DNA from: Pelodera strongyloides
Lineage: Eukaryota; Nematoda; Chromadorea; Rhabditida; Rhabditidae
Reading direction: 5' to 3'
Assembly (NCBI GenBank): GCA_036852015.1
Contig: JAANDG010000371.1
Span: 62,001 to 126,000, forward strand
Length of the DNA stretch: 64,000 nt
This document shows positions 24,637-35,200 of the stretch, one piece after another. Position numbers and translations under genes: made by a program. Under the pieces are notes generated by a model. That model ran no database searches. It saw only the letters and a program-made list of their open reading frames with translations, and had not been told where the DNA came from. The stretch's first letter is position 1, and every line of letters begins with the position of its first letter.

Positions 24637-27600
24637 GGCGACTTCTCCCTCTCCCCTTCTCACTTCCAGTTTGTCGCAGACGAAAATAAACGTGACTTTT
24701 AATTCGTTAACCCGAAAACGCGATTACAACGCCCAAAAAAGGCTGGCCCCGGAACCGTATAGCTCCAATTAATTGAGCGTTCTCTGGACCCGGGATTGAC
24801 AGGTACGAGTCTCCAGTAAACGGTCGACAACTTTCCGAACTGGCCCCTACTTAAACGAGGAGACCCGGAAATTAAAAGGACGCCATGGTTAGGTCCACGT
24901 TCCAGGTCCCAGTACAAGAACCGCTTCCCTCTCTATGCTCCTCTCTCTCTTTCTCTCTTTCTCTTTAACTTTCTCTCTCTATCTTTTATCTTCCTCTCTC
25001 TATCTCTCTAACGAGTGAAATTACATTAGCGAGCAATCGTTTTGGGACTTTGGTTTTCTAAAGGGTTGGAAGTTTGGAAAAGACCGTATAGTGAACGGTC
25101 CATGGAGATTTCCGGGGTCTAGTAACGTAATTGCATTGATTTGGGAAGCCAGACTTACAATCAGCCCTAGCTGATTGATCTAGCTATCGTATTGTTTGCC
25201 CAGCTCCTACTTACCTAACGTTGAAGCGATCTCTTTTAAATCTGTTAAGTTACTCTTCTAACAATAAGCGCAGTGAAAGGCCAGAATTCTGTTCCAGAAT
25301 AATTATTGGTAGGCGGGTAGGCGGGTAACTTGTGAGAGAGAGCGCCTACAACTAGAACTTCGCCCAGTCTTAGCGCAAAAGGTGTCCTCGAGCGCTGTGC
25401 GGCCCACATATTTCTTCTCTAGTATACAACTAGAACTTCGCACAGTCTTCGCGCAAAAGGTGACGCCAGCGCTGGGCGGCTCACCTCCAGTATGTGCTAG
25501 TGGTTCGCCAAAGTTGTACAATTCAAGTGTGCACCGCCTACCCTACATTGCTTCCACTGAATTTCTCGCCCAATACACAAGCGCAAAAAAGGGAAGAAAA
25601 AACAAAACAAACAAAGGTTCAATTGTCGTATAGTTAGAGGAAAAAAAGTAATTTCGTATAATGAAGAGCTACATATTTGGTCTAGACTATATGAAAGTCC
25701 CGGGAGGAACAGTTCAAAAAACACAAGTAAAATACGTGCGTGTTGCAAATTGCCGGACGTTTATTTATCTACTACAATAAAAATAATTTATGGATAATAA
25801 TTAAACAGCGATGAAGATTGCACAGTTGCTTGATGGTGGTTTTCGAAGAACAAACTACGAACTATAAACTATAGGACTAATATAAAATGTGCCAATTTAG
25901 GTACCCTCTCTACATAATCAACACTGTAAACTTTTACCTGCCCGGATTGCACACTACACCAACGATGACCCTCGCCGCTGTAGTATTATCTCATATGAGT
26001 TGCGCCCTGAACCCCCTGATTTACGCCTACGGCATGCCCGGATTTAAAAAAGTGAGTTTATTTATTTTAAATGAATGGTGGTCGTACCAAAGAACTCCTT
26101 ATTTCGAAAACCACGTGTTACTGTGTCGGAAGTTTTTCTGGACGATTTAATATGCTTTATTGATTCGAATAGTGCAACGTGAAAATTTGGGCGCGCGACG
26201 AAGGTGCCCAGCCTTCGCCAGACTCTGGCGGCGCGGCATTTCCGTGCCAGTTTTTTTTGTCGCACACCACACTCGAAAACATCAGTGCATAATGGAGTTT
26301 TAATTAAAGTTTGCTGAAAATTTACCATATTTTGGAACCTCGAGAATATTTTTTTTATATTTCATACCAGATGGCTGCGCCGCCTGAGGCGACCTTCTAG
26401 TACATTTTTATTTCATACACACGTGAAACGTGGATTCAAAATGATTCAACAAATTAGCATATGCGAAAATCCTCGCTTTACTGCTTCTTTTGTTGCTCTA
26501 GTTTTGCATGTTCTTTGTATTTTAATCGAAGTACTTTGACGACGCGCCTGAACGATATACCACACACATTCCGTATATGCAGCCTTTTTTGGACTTTTGT
26601 GAGAGGGGCGCTCGGGATGTGAGATGGCTCAGTGCATGGGAACATGAACTACTGAACCAACCCTACTTCCTGAGCGTAACGCACATCATCCAAACACACA
26701 ATCAATCAATCAAACAAACAAACAAACAAAGCTCCCAACTTTATATAATTATATTATATTATAATCATCGTCGGTGAAAACCTGATTGGAAAAAATATAT
26801 TTTGAGTAATCAATAAGTTCTAAGTCGATAATTTCAGGCACTCCGCTCCTATTTCCATATCGCGGTGAGCAAGTCAAAACTCTCATGTAAATTCACCACG
26901 GCTTTCGAACACTCGAAAACAATGCAGAGCACTTGCGGCCGGCAAAACCGCTCGGTTAGTGTGCAGGCCCGCGAAGCGCCCCGCGGAGGTAAGCTTACCT
27001 GTGGTAATTAGTTAATTAGCATAATTAATTATTAATAAGTAGTAATGATGCTAGCGTAGTGGTTAGCGCCGTTGATCCACAATCCAACATCTAGAGTACG
27101 ATTGCCGCTCGTTTCCCAAAAAATTGTGTTAGTTCCTTAAATTCGATATTGGTCATACCCTGATAATGAGCCCCATATTTAGATGAGCATGAGCGATTTT
27201 TTTTTTACTTGTTCACAATAGGGTGATAGCGAGTTGCCCATTTTTTTGCACCACTTACCAATAGTGATGTAATATTATGTTGGATATGCCTGTGCTGGGA
27301 ATTGAACCCGTGGGAAGAATGTATATATAGCCAATATAGCGGGCAGCGGCGCACACTGCCACTGAGCCACGCCGCTCAGAAATCGTATTTCCTCAAAGAA
27401 TTAGTTGTGAGCAAATCGAATGTAGATCGATGCTAGACAGAGTTAGTTTAAAGCAGTATGACACGAGGTTTCATCAACATATGTTGGAGAACCAGATTTC
27501 CGTGCGTTATACCCATTTTTGAAAAAAAATGAAAAACCACGTGCCATGCCGCTTTAAAGACTGCGCCCAGGTGCCTGATCAATTCGTAGGACAATGCAAG

Positions 27601-28354
27601 ATCGTTGCTGGATAGATCTAGTTTAATTAGATCAATTTCTAGTTCGCCCTGAGCATCTGCTAATTCGGCGGCTGAAGAGTGAGTACACAGATATACCATC
27701 TTCATCGGAGCATTCTCCTATCATTGCCCGACGTCCGTTAGCTCAAAAACCGACCACCTGTAGTTTATAACCCTACTCCATACAAACTACAAACTGCAAC
27801 ACTAAACTACAAGCTACAAAGTACGCTGAGCGGTAACTGCACGGTTATGTGCAATGTCGTGGCACCACCCTGCACCCCCACCCCTTGAAACGATGATGAT
27901 TTTGAATAACATGTCCTACTCGTCTAACACATATTATTTGGGTAAATCTCGTAAACCTCTGGTGAGAGGTTACGGGTTGCGAGGTTTGAGTGAACCTCGG
28001 GCTACGTAAACGTCCGGTCTTCAAAAAGACAAAAAATGTAAAGCGAGCAATCGTTAGTCTTACTAACATGTTATTGTTAGTTAAATTATAGTGCACATTA
28101 TCACTGCACGCACGCGTTTTCCCAGACTACACACACATCAGACTACACCGCACATGATCACAGGCTACGAACTATAAACTATAAGAAGTCATAATAAAGA
28201 ATGATTGTGTTTATTTTACTAGTTTTCAGGTCGCAAGATATCGGCACCAACGCCGCCGCGAAGCCTCGCTGCGCGACGACAACGCCGTCTTACTGTAGAC
28301 GGAAACGAACTTCGACGATCGCTCGATATTTACGAAAAATCGATATATGTGTGA
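16115..28354 (+). CDS. ador-1: Adenosine-receptor-like class A GPCR, nine exons
   Basis: Exons 16115-16212, 19966-20036, 20769-20955, 21235-21318, 22818-22974, 23143-23246, 25901-26051, 26838-26988 and 28230-28354 join to 375 residues with seven membrane segments. Landmarks: LALTDFLAG in TM2, Cys76 and Cys155 for the extracellular disulfide, DKY (100-102) in place of DRY, CWYP (233-236) in TM6 and NPLIY (271-275) in TM7. Adenosine-receptor ligand positions are kept: Phe157 just after the loop-2 cysteine, Asn241 in TM6 (WYPLYIIN) and Ser264-His265 in TM7 (VLSHMSCALNP). A His common at TM6 is Tyr238 here. The basic C-tail ends at TGA. Expected role: plasma-membrane Gs or Gi signalling by adenosine or a related ligand. 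The start is the ATG directly before TM1; its frame is open upstream to an acceptor at 16041, so more N-terminus is possible. Introns are large and full of repeats. Confidence 0.87.
16364..16544. mobile_element. Palindromic element family A, copy 3
   Basis: Ends TTAAAGCGAAATGCCGGCCG and CCGGCCAGTATTTCGCTTTA, ~181 bp, in intron 1 of the receptor gene. Confidence 0.9.
17161..17323. mobile_element. Foldback element family C, copy 3
   Basis: Ends TATGGGGTTTCCATGTATGC and ATACTTGGAAACCCCATG. The centre is diverged from other copies. In intron 1 of the receptor gene. Confidence 0.85.
17629..17720. repeat. CT microsatellite in receptor intron 1
   Basis: Interrupted (CT)n on the sense strand of the gene. 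Confidence 0.92.
18113..18206. repeat. CT/CTTT microsatellite in receptor intron 1
   Basis: Interrupted (CT)n and (CTTT)n tracts, pyrimidines on the sense strand. Confidence 0.92.
18810..18935. repeat. Short tandem repeat with AAAGGTGTATT core
   Basis: Four copies of a ~30-37-bp unit with core AAAGGTGTATTGATC, in receptor intron 1. Confidence 0.75.
21131..21207 (-). repeat. tRNA-like sequence (tRNA-Thr-like relic)
   Basis: On the - strand, A box TGGCCTAGTGGATAGGGC and B box GCAGGTTCGATTC are good and a CTCGTAA loop sits where an anticodon loop would be, but acceptor and T stems do not pair. A tRNA pseudogene or tRNA-derived insert in receptor intron 3. Confidence 0.6.
23048..23089. repeat. 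GA microsatellite in receptor intron 5
   Basis: (GA)n about 40 bases. This is the main tract in the + strand genes where purines, not pyrimidines, lie on the sense strand. Confidence 0.92.
24539..25012. repeat. CT microsatellites in receptor intron 6
   Basis: Three clusters of (CT)n (24539-24580, 24585-24645, 24940-25012) on the sense strand. Confidence 0.92.
25349..25495. repeat. Imperfect ~83-bp tandem duplication
   Basis: Two copies beginning ACAACTAGAACTTCGC and ending in GCGCAAAAGGTG plus a GC-rich block, in receptor intron 6. Related GCGGCGAAG-type short repeats occur at 11700, 20560, 26200, 32340 and 37530. Confidence 0.75.
26364..26744 (+). mobile_element. ~390-bp retroposon-like element family E, copy 2
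   Basis: Matches 7839-8234 almost throughout, including the short open frame and a (CAAT)n/(CAAA)n tail followed by GCTCCCAACTTTA. In intron 7 of the receptor gene, sense direction. Confidence 0.8.
27048..27115 (+). repeat. Weak tRNA-like sequence
   Basis: A-box-like TAGCGTAGTGGTTAGCG is clear; the B box (AGTACGATTGCC) is weak. In receptor intron 8. Confidence 0.35.
27291..27376 (-). repeat. tRNA-like sequence with long middle
   Basis: On the - strand, A box TGGCTCAGTGGCAGTG and B box CGGGTTCAATTCCC, separated by ~48 bases instead of ~32. Could be a tRNA with an intron that has decayed, or a tRNA-derived retroposon. In receptor intron 8. Confidence 0.5.
27449..27558. mobile_element. Small palindrome family D (TTTAAAGC ends)
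   Basis: Ends TTTAAAGCAGTATGACACG and CACGTGCCATGCCGCTTTAAA. Half-sites of the same family lie near 1055, 8440, 39490 and 40660, and a minimal copy at 42373-42419. Confidence 0.7.
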
Positions 28355-28919
28355 TGCATATCAATATATGGCATTAGTAGCATTCAATATCATTAGCTAT
28401 TGTTATTACTAATGACATAGTGCCATAAGTAATTGACATTGATTAGTGACGTCATCACGGCATCTACAACAGACGTACGGTCAAGGAAATTAGCATACTA
28501 ACAAAAACCTACAGAATATTTGAGCTAAATGTAGGTACTAATTGAGTTAATTGTAAGAAACGTTTCAATGTTGTGTTTTTAATTCTTTTTTTTTTGTACA
28601 TGTATGATTTGTTTAAGTTTGACGATATTTTTGTAAAGGGTTTAATATGTAATGTAAGTTTTTTTAATAGAACCAAGTTTTAATTTGCTGCCAAAATTAT
28701 GTATGATGACTTGACTTAGGAGCCGATATCTTAGCGTAAAAATTTTTGGTGTTTTTTTATGTTAGTCTAGTTTTTGACATTTTCACTGTGTTCTTTTGCC
28801 ACTATTTTATTTTGTATTCATTTTAGCATGACATTGTTTTATTTCATAAAAACAGATCTCGATGTGCATTTTTGTAACGTAATGTTATCTCAGTCAATGC
28901 AGGGTGTTTTTTTCTCGCC

Positions 28920-28925
28920 AATAAA
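28920..28925 (+). terminator. Candidate polyadenylation signal of the receptor gene
   Basis: AATAAA about 570 bases after the stop, followed by AT-rich sequence. Confidence 0.5.
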
Positions 28926-29040
28926 TTATTTTCAATTATTTCGTTAGATCCAATGAGCATGCGGTAAATATGTACAATTGTTTAGTATACGATATTATTA
29001 TGATAAGTTGGAATTACAGGTTAATAGACTTTTGGAATAT

Positions 29041-29090
29041 TCTCTCTCTCTCTCTCTCTCTTTTGATTTGTCTCTCTCTCATCCCTCTCT
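29041..29090. repeat. CT microsatellite
   Basis: (CT)n between the receptor and Ly6-like genes. Confidence 0.9.
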
Positions 29091-29529
29091 CAAATACACT
29101 CCTCACGAAGTTGCTTTCAGTCATTTTTCAACAGCAGATATTTTCGGGAAGACCCATGACTTAGATTTCGATTAGTATGAGTTTATGATGAATCAAGCAT
29201 ATGTGCTAAATGTATCTCTATATGTTACAACAAACATAAACGCGCCATGTGTCACAGTTTCCATAAGAGCTTAAAATCCAGGAACTTCCGCCAAAAATGG
29301 TAAAGCAAAAATCACGATATGATATGTTTACACAAAAAAGGACAGTTTGCTTTTAAACTGCTCACGAAGTTGCTTTCATTTTTTATAGTTTGAAAAGGTA
29401 TGCGGTATACTTGAAAAATCTGTTTTTATTTGTACATAAATGTATGTGTCTGCAGTTTACTTACTTATCGTGCATGCCTATTTTTCGCAGTTAAACAGTT
29501 AAACTTTTTGTAAAAAAAAAATTAACACT

Positions 29530-31226
29530 ATGTTTTTATTGGTTTACATGGAGATCTTCCGATGTACGTATCTATGTGGGATAGTTATATTCCTAATATT
29601 GGCGCGGACGGTGCATGGCGATGTAGATATTGGGACGAATATAACAAAGGTGATTAATTTTGTGTGAATATAAAATATAAAAATTAAAAATTAAAAATTA
29701 CAATTGGTACTTGGAACAGGAACTGCAAGAAAATCAGCATATGCATTAATTTCATACATTTTGTGATTTGAATTAAAACATATTTGGGTATTGTTTCCTT
29801 AACATAATAGTTGAAATGAAAAAGAATGTTAAATAATATTTAAAAGTTTAATAATATTTTATTTCAGCGCGAGACGGGCGCCACATTAAAATGTTACAGT
29901 TGTACATCGTACCAAAACGAAAATGATTGCGACAAAAACTTTTGTATGGGGAAATACTGCTATTATCGTAGGTGTTGTTCAATTTTGTCATGGGCATGAT
30001 GGGGTTTCCAAGTATCCCAAAAATTCTGTGTGATTCTGTCAATACTACAGTATTTCTGCGTGAAACTTGCATATATAGTATGAAAAATTAAAAAAATATT
30101 CTCGTGTAGTTCCAAAATACTGTAGATTTTCACCATACTTGGAAACCCCCATAAATCATAAACAATATTTTCACATATTTGACATAGTTGTGTTTATTGC
30201 CATCATATGCAATAACATGGAAAATTGTATTACAGTCTTCTTTGACTTTCTTTTTTATACAGAAACCATATTTTGTTGACATATTTTTTTATCAAGCACT
30301 TTTTTAAAAGCGGTATGTACATATTTTAGAACAGTATGATTAAATATCCATGCATTATGTATTATTTATTTATTTATTATTTATTAAATAACACCGAGGT
30401 GTGCATCAAATAATATGATGAAGAGAAAGCAATGTAGATATAACGAAACCAGTTGTACTCTAGTCGATTATGCGCAAAGCTCTGTGCCAGAAATGGAACA
30501 CGTGCAATACCACTTTAAATAGTTTTAAATCAATTACTTTAGTAAGCGAGTACGATACACAATCAAGTACGGAAACGGTAAAACGAGATTGTGCAAATGA
30601 ACCAGATCTTTCGGATATTTTCGAAAAATACACTTTTCCGCATGCTTATAACGAGTGCGAGATGAGGTATGTATAATTTATTTTTCCATATTTTCAAATT
30701 TTAAAGCGAAATACCGGCCGGTTTTTGAAACACATCGCGTACACCACTGTTCTTATGTAGCTTATGGAAATGAGCATAAATTCGAATAAAAATCGAGCTA
30801 AATTCGAGCAAATTAATAAATGCATGGGAATGCAATGGTCCACTATGCGATTCAAAAACGGGCCAGTATTTTGCTTTAAATTTTAAACGTTCGGGCCATC
30901 TGGTTTGTCCGCTTTTTTCTCTGGTCCCTCCCCTCTCTCCTTCGACCATTTTCTCTTTATCTTTCTCGATCTCTCGTAAGTGAGAACCATTGGCTACGGT
31001 ACTTCTATTACAGTACCCTCATTTCAGAACGGACGGGGATACAGTATACCACGTGAGCGTGTGCGACAGCGGCGACTACTGTGGCAGCCCGTGTCTGAAT
31101 CCTAATTTTCAAGCCCTTACCACCACTACAACTTTGCGACCAAACAAAGACAATTCGAATACCGTAGACGGGAAGAAAAGTACTGTACTTATTTTTGTAA
31201 GCCTCATCTTTACAGTGTTACAGTGA
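29530..31226 (+). CDS. Ly6/uPAR-like GPI-anchored protein, four exons
   Basis: Exons 29530-29649, 29868-29967, 30543-30666 and 31028-31226 join in frame to 180 residues. Residues 1-~30 are a signal peptide ending near TVHG. The mature part opens with KCYSC and has ten cysteines (CYSC, DC, FC, YC, KRDC, EC, VC, YC, PC) ending CLNPN, the pattern of a three-finger Ly6/uPAR domain. A Thr-rich spacer leads to a C-terminal hydrophobic tail (STVLIFVSLIFTVLQ), as expected for GPI anchoring at the cell surface. Exon 2 was ended at a GTAGGT donor because the neighbouring AG/GTGTTG donor does not join in frame to the third exon; that junction is the weakest part. Nematodes have many such proteins (for example the ODR-2/HOT group), and I cannot assign an orthologue. 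An AATAAA follows at 31400. Confidence 0.72.
29998..30153. mobile_element. Foldback element family C, copy 4
   Basis: Ends ATGGGGTTTCCAAGTATCCC and CATACTTGGAAACCCCC, ~156 bp, well preserved, in intron 2 of the Ly6-like gene. Confidence 0.9.
30700..30880. mobile_element. Palindromic element family A, copy 4
   Basis: Ends TTTTAAAGCGAAATACCGGC and GGGCCAGTATTTTGCTTTAA, in intron 3 of the Ly6-like gene. Confidence 0.9.
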
Positions 31227-32205
31227 TTTACAGTGTTCGTTTATTGTAAGTGGAATTTTTTTTTAATTTTTTTTTAACTTCATTAATTTTTCATGAGCCT
31301 ATAACTAAAAAAACTTTTAATTTTAAATAATACGTTTTCCATTACAAATATAGAGAAAATAATCAATGTAATTTGACAAAAATTTCTTTCTTTTTCAACA
31401 ATAAACTATTCGATCTTTTATTTAACTGAAAAAGCACAAAAAAAATCAATAAACGATATTTGTATGTTTAACCAATGTGTTAACGATATGCCGCAGGGTT
31501 ACTTTATTCAGATTCAGTTTGGAATTCTTCTATATCTTGTTCTTGTGTTATAAAAACCTAAAAACGACCTTTATAAATTTTCACACAAACCTACAAATCA
31601 GCCAACGAAAAGTACGTGTTCTTTTTTTGCGAACGGTATAGTCTTTTGTTAGACACTCGAGGGTGCGAAGTTTGAGCGTTATGGAGTTACACAGAAATTT
31701 TTCTAAATTACTAAACATTCGGCGGAAGGAGGAAATACGGCAAAAAAAATTTCCTTTCCCTAAAATTATTCAGTTTTTATGTTACATTCCAAAGAAACTT
31801 ACATCTTTAAATAAAAACCCAGTGATTTTTTTACTCGGTTGTTGCAGCGGGACGAATCACGTGGTGCGTTTTAATCGTACCGCAAATACGGGCCATTTCG
31901 CGATGAAATCTAAACGGTAAAAATGAAACTTCGCACAGACGCCGCGGGGCGTGCATGCGCACCCAAAGCACACCACTGGCGCGCACCACTTTGTGCGGTA
32001 AACGGCGACCGTGCAGAAGTTTCGCATTGTAGAAATTCTCCCAAAGCCACGAAGAAACAAAAACAAAATCAAGAAATCAACACATGTGCCAAGTTTTTGG
32101 GCCTGACCCCTCAGCCGGCATAAACACACACACAAGTAAGTACAAAACAAATGTTCATAAGATTTACCTTACAACTGCTACATTATGTGTACTTTCGAAT
32201 TCTGC
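31227..32205. other. Spacer between convergent genes
   Basis: Separates the + strand Ly6-like gene from the - strand coiled-coil gene. AT-rich 3' UTR to about 31420, then a GC-rich repeat-like block (31920-32130, GCGTGCATGCGCACCC-type). No gene seen. Confidence 0.6.
31400..31405 (+). terminator. Candidate polyadenylation signal of the Ly6-like gene
   Basis: AATAAA 174 bases after the stop in AT-rich sequence. Confidence 0.5.
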
Positions 32206-35200
32206 TCACCTTTCTTGCTCGCGAAGGAAGCTCAGAACTTCTTGTCGCTGTTGCTCCTGACGGTCGGTCATTTTACGAATCCAGGCATCCATCTAAACTA
32301 GAACTGTTCGTGAGGTTTGACGGGTGAGCGGCGAGAATCCGGCGCTCAAATTTTGTGCGGCGAGGGACTGGCCAAAATCGGTGCGGCACCAGATGAAAGT
32401 TACCAGATAAAGGTTAGTGGTGATAGTTAGTCGCAGTCATTCCACATACGACACGTTTTGCACAGATTATCAATGAAGTGATAATTATACAATATAAAAA
32501 AGTGACTAACCCGGGCAATTGACGCTTCTTGCCGTTTTGTCATCTTATCCACGGCGTTTTGCTAAAAATGTTGATGACGAACTATTTTAGAAGGTATTTA
32601 TTAGAATTTCACGGAACTCGGGACCTCGGGAGCATTGAAATACAACGCTTTTATTGATAGCCATATTTATTAGAAGCCGCGCCGCCACTATTTTAGTCAA
32701 GATTAATATTTACTTTAGAAATTTTATTTCCTCGTGAATTTATAAAGTAAATAAGTAACCGACCCTCCCTTGGTTATCCGGTTTATTGGCCAGTTCAGCA
32801 AGCGCAATCTCCAGCGCCTCCTTGTCCTTCTTCACGTCCACTTTGAGCTCGTCGAGCTGGAAGTCCATAGTTAAAGGATCGCAGTCACTCCAAAATCATC
32901 ATTTCGCTTCGAGTTTACCTGAATTTAGTAAAGAATAAAGAAAAATACTTTACCAAAACCGAATAATTTGAATTCCAACTCAGGGGGTGAACAAGTAGAA
33001 AAGTAGTTCTACTTAACTACCGCGGGATTATGAAACGTGTAGTGATATGCCTGCAGACCGTTGCAGTATATGTAAAGATATAATATGCAGATATTTGCCG
33101 AAATAATTTGCATACTCCCGATCGGGAAGCAGCTGTATGAACACGTTTCGTGATCCTGCGTTAATTAAGTAGAACTACTTTTCTACTTGTTCACTCCGTG
33201 AGTTGGAATTCAAATTATTCGGTTTTGGTAAAGTATTTGTCTCTATTCTTTACTAAATACAAGCAAACTCGAAGAAACACGACGATTTTGTAGTGACTGC
33301 GATCCTTTAATCAACCAATGGCCTAGGGGGTAGTGTCATTAACTGCCAACCAAGCGACCGGGGTTCAACTCCGAGTAGTGGTTGGTACATTTACATTCAC
33401 AAACTATAAACTACGTCTCACCTCAAACCTATCGGTATTCAAAAATGTTCTTGTAGTATGTAGTTTGCTCCTGCCTTTCCTCTGGTGGTCGTGCAGAAGT
33501 TTGGTCGACTCGCTACACGCCTTGTGAACGGCTTTGAGCAACTAAATATGGAAATGTATCTGTAGTTTGGAGTCTGTGTTTTCGGTAATTTTTCAATTAT
33601 GATGACAAATATTATACAATTTTACACGGTCCCTCGTACCAATCAAACCAAGCGTTGTGCAAAATTGGAGGTTGTTTGGCGTGCACATGGCGTGAAATAA
33701 GTGACGCGCGACCACGTAAGATGTTAGCCGCTTGCACGCCAACTTAGCGCACTGATATGAGTATCTGAGTGAGCAACTGCGTCAGTGTCAATATGCTAAA
33801 GCAACTAACATCATTATTTTTCCACGGCTTTTTCACTTCGCTGAGCGCTTTTGGAATCGGCGTGAATGGGTCGAGATGTGGAGGGTATTCGACATTCTGA
33901 AGTTCATCTATTTATTGATTTATTAAGTACAAAATGGGGTAAATGGTGCTATTGATTTTTCTTTAGAAATGGCGCGAACATCTGAAAATAGCTGTGCTCG
34001 AAACTATTTGTGAAAATGGGATACAGGAATGGCGCTAAAAGTATCTCTGAATACGGTACAGATGATTCTCAAATCCATTCCAAAAACGGTACTTGCCACG
34101 AAACTGGTGTTCAAAATATTTTTTTCAAGATAGGTACCAGATTTACAAGATTCACATTCATAAATGAAACTTATTTTAAAAAATAGTAATAATTCACCTG
34201 GTCCGAGTAGGCGGATTTTCTAAATTCTGGATTTCTCTGCAAGACTGCGAGAAGAGACTCATTGAAGCGCACCAAGTCCTCCTTTAAAGGGAATATCATG
34301 AGCTTTTGATATCAGGCCTCCGTCCTCTGCCTCGGGAATCAGGCCGAAGCCCGCTTGCAACGCGAAACTCGGCTCCAGTTTCGCACCTATGCCGCACCCA
34401 CGCTGGTGCGTACCTGGTGCCGCTCTCCTTTTCCGTGCCGTACGGGTACGGCACCCCGACCGAGTTTCCCCAGTGTACCTTAGGCCCCTAGACTTCCCTA
34501 GGCCCTATTCTGTATTGGTCATGTCCCCACAGCCTGACGCTAAGCTATCGACACTTGTATAACGTAGTTACCATACACATGTTTACACAGTCTTTTCGAT
34601 ATATGTGATATAAAAAAAATAAAATCATAAGTCTATGCTCACCCTATACGCGTCCACACCTTGTGCAGCTTCTTCTTGTTTTTGCGGCAAATCTCCGGCA
34701 TCAACAGCGCCACTTACCTAGAAAACAGTTTTCATATTTCTTCGCTATTTTCCCTATTATTTTCTATATATGTATATATTGATTTTAGAACCTCTAATAA
34801 ACTTTTTACCCTTCAGCATTTCTTTTTTTCTTTTTTTTTAACTATCACTAACTTACGACTTTCTTTGGCTTCTCTTTACTTTCCGAAAACAGAAATCATT
34901 AAAATTATAAGCCCTTTTTCTTTTCTTTTTCTGCTCTCTTTTATGCACCAAGTTTGGCAAAATGCCCAAATTGCAGCGAGATTCCAAATTTGGCACATAT
35001 CCAAATTTGCGCAAGAAAGGCCGAAACCCAAATGAGCCCAGAAAATGGACAACTTTAAAACTCTACATATTTTTCAATTTCCTTCGAAACCTGACTCTTG
35101 TGATCGAGTTTGATCAATTAATCAGTTCTCTACAAGACTAATGTGAAGACTAAAGGATTAAACTATTTTTAATCAGCATACACCAGAGTTTCTGGGATCA

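Larger units (their letters stand above)
28355..29529. other. 3' UTR of the receptor gene and intergenic spacer
   Basis: AT-rich with a T-rich 3' UTR-like stretch to an AATAAA at 28920-28925, then a CT microsatellite (29041-29090) and AT-rich sequence before the Ly6-like gene. No further gene seen. Confidence 0.6.

Noticed and set aside
30290..30320. Extra short exon in the Ly6-like gene between a TATACAG acceptor and a GTATGT donor
   Set aside because: Its phase-2 translation lacks cysteines and does not join in frame to the exon encoding KRDC; the direct join at 30543 keeps the domain intact.
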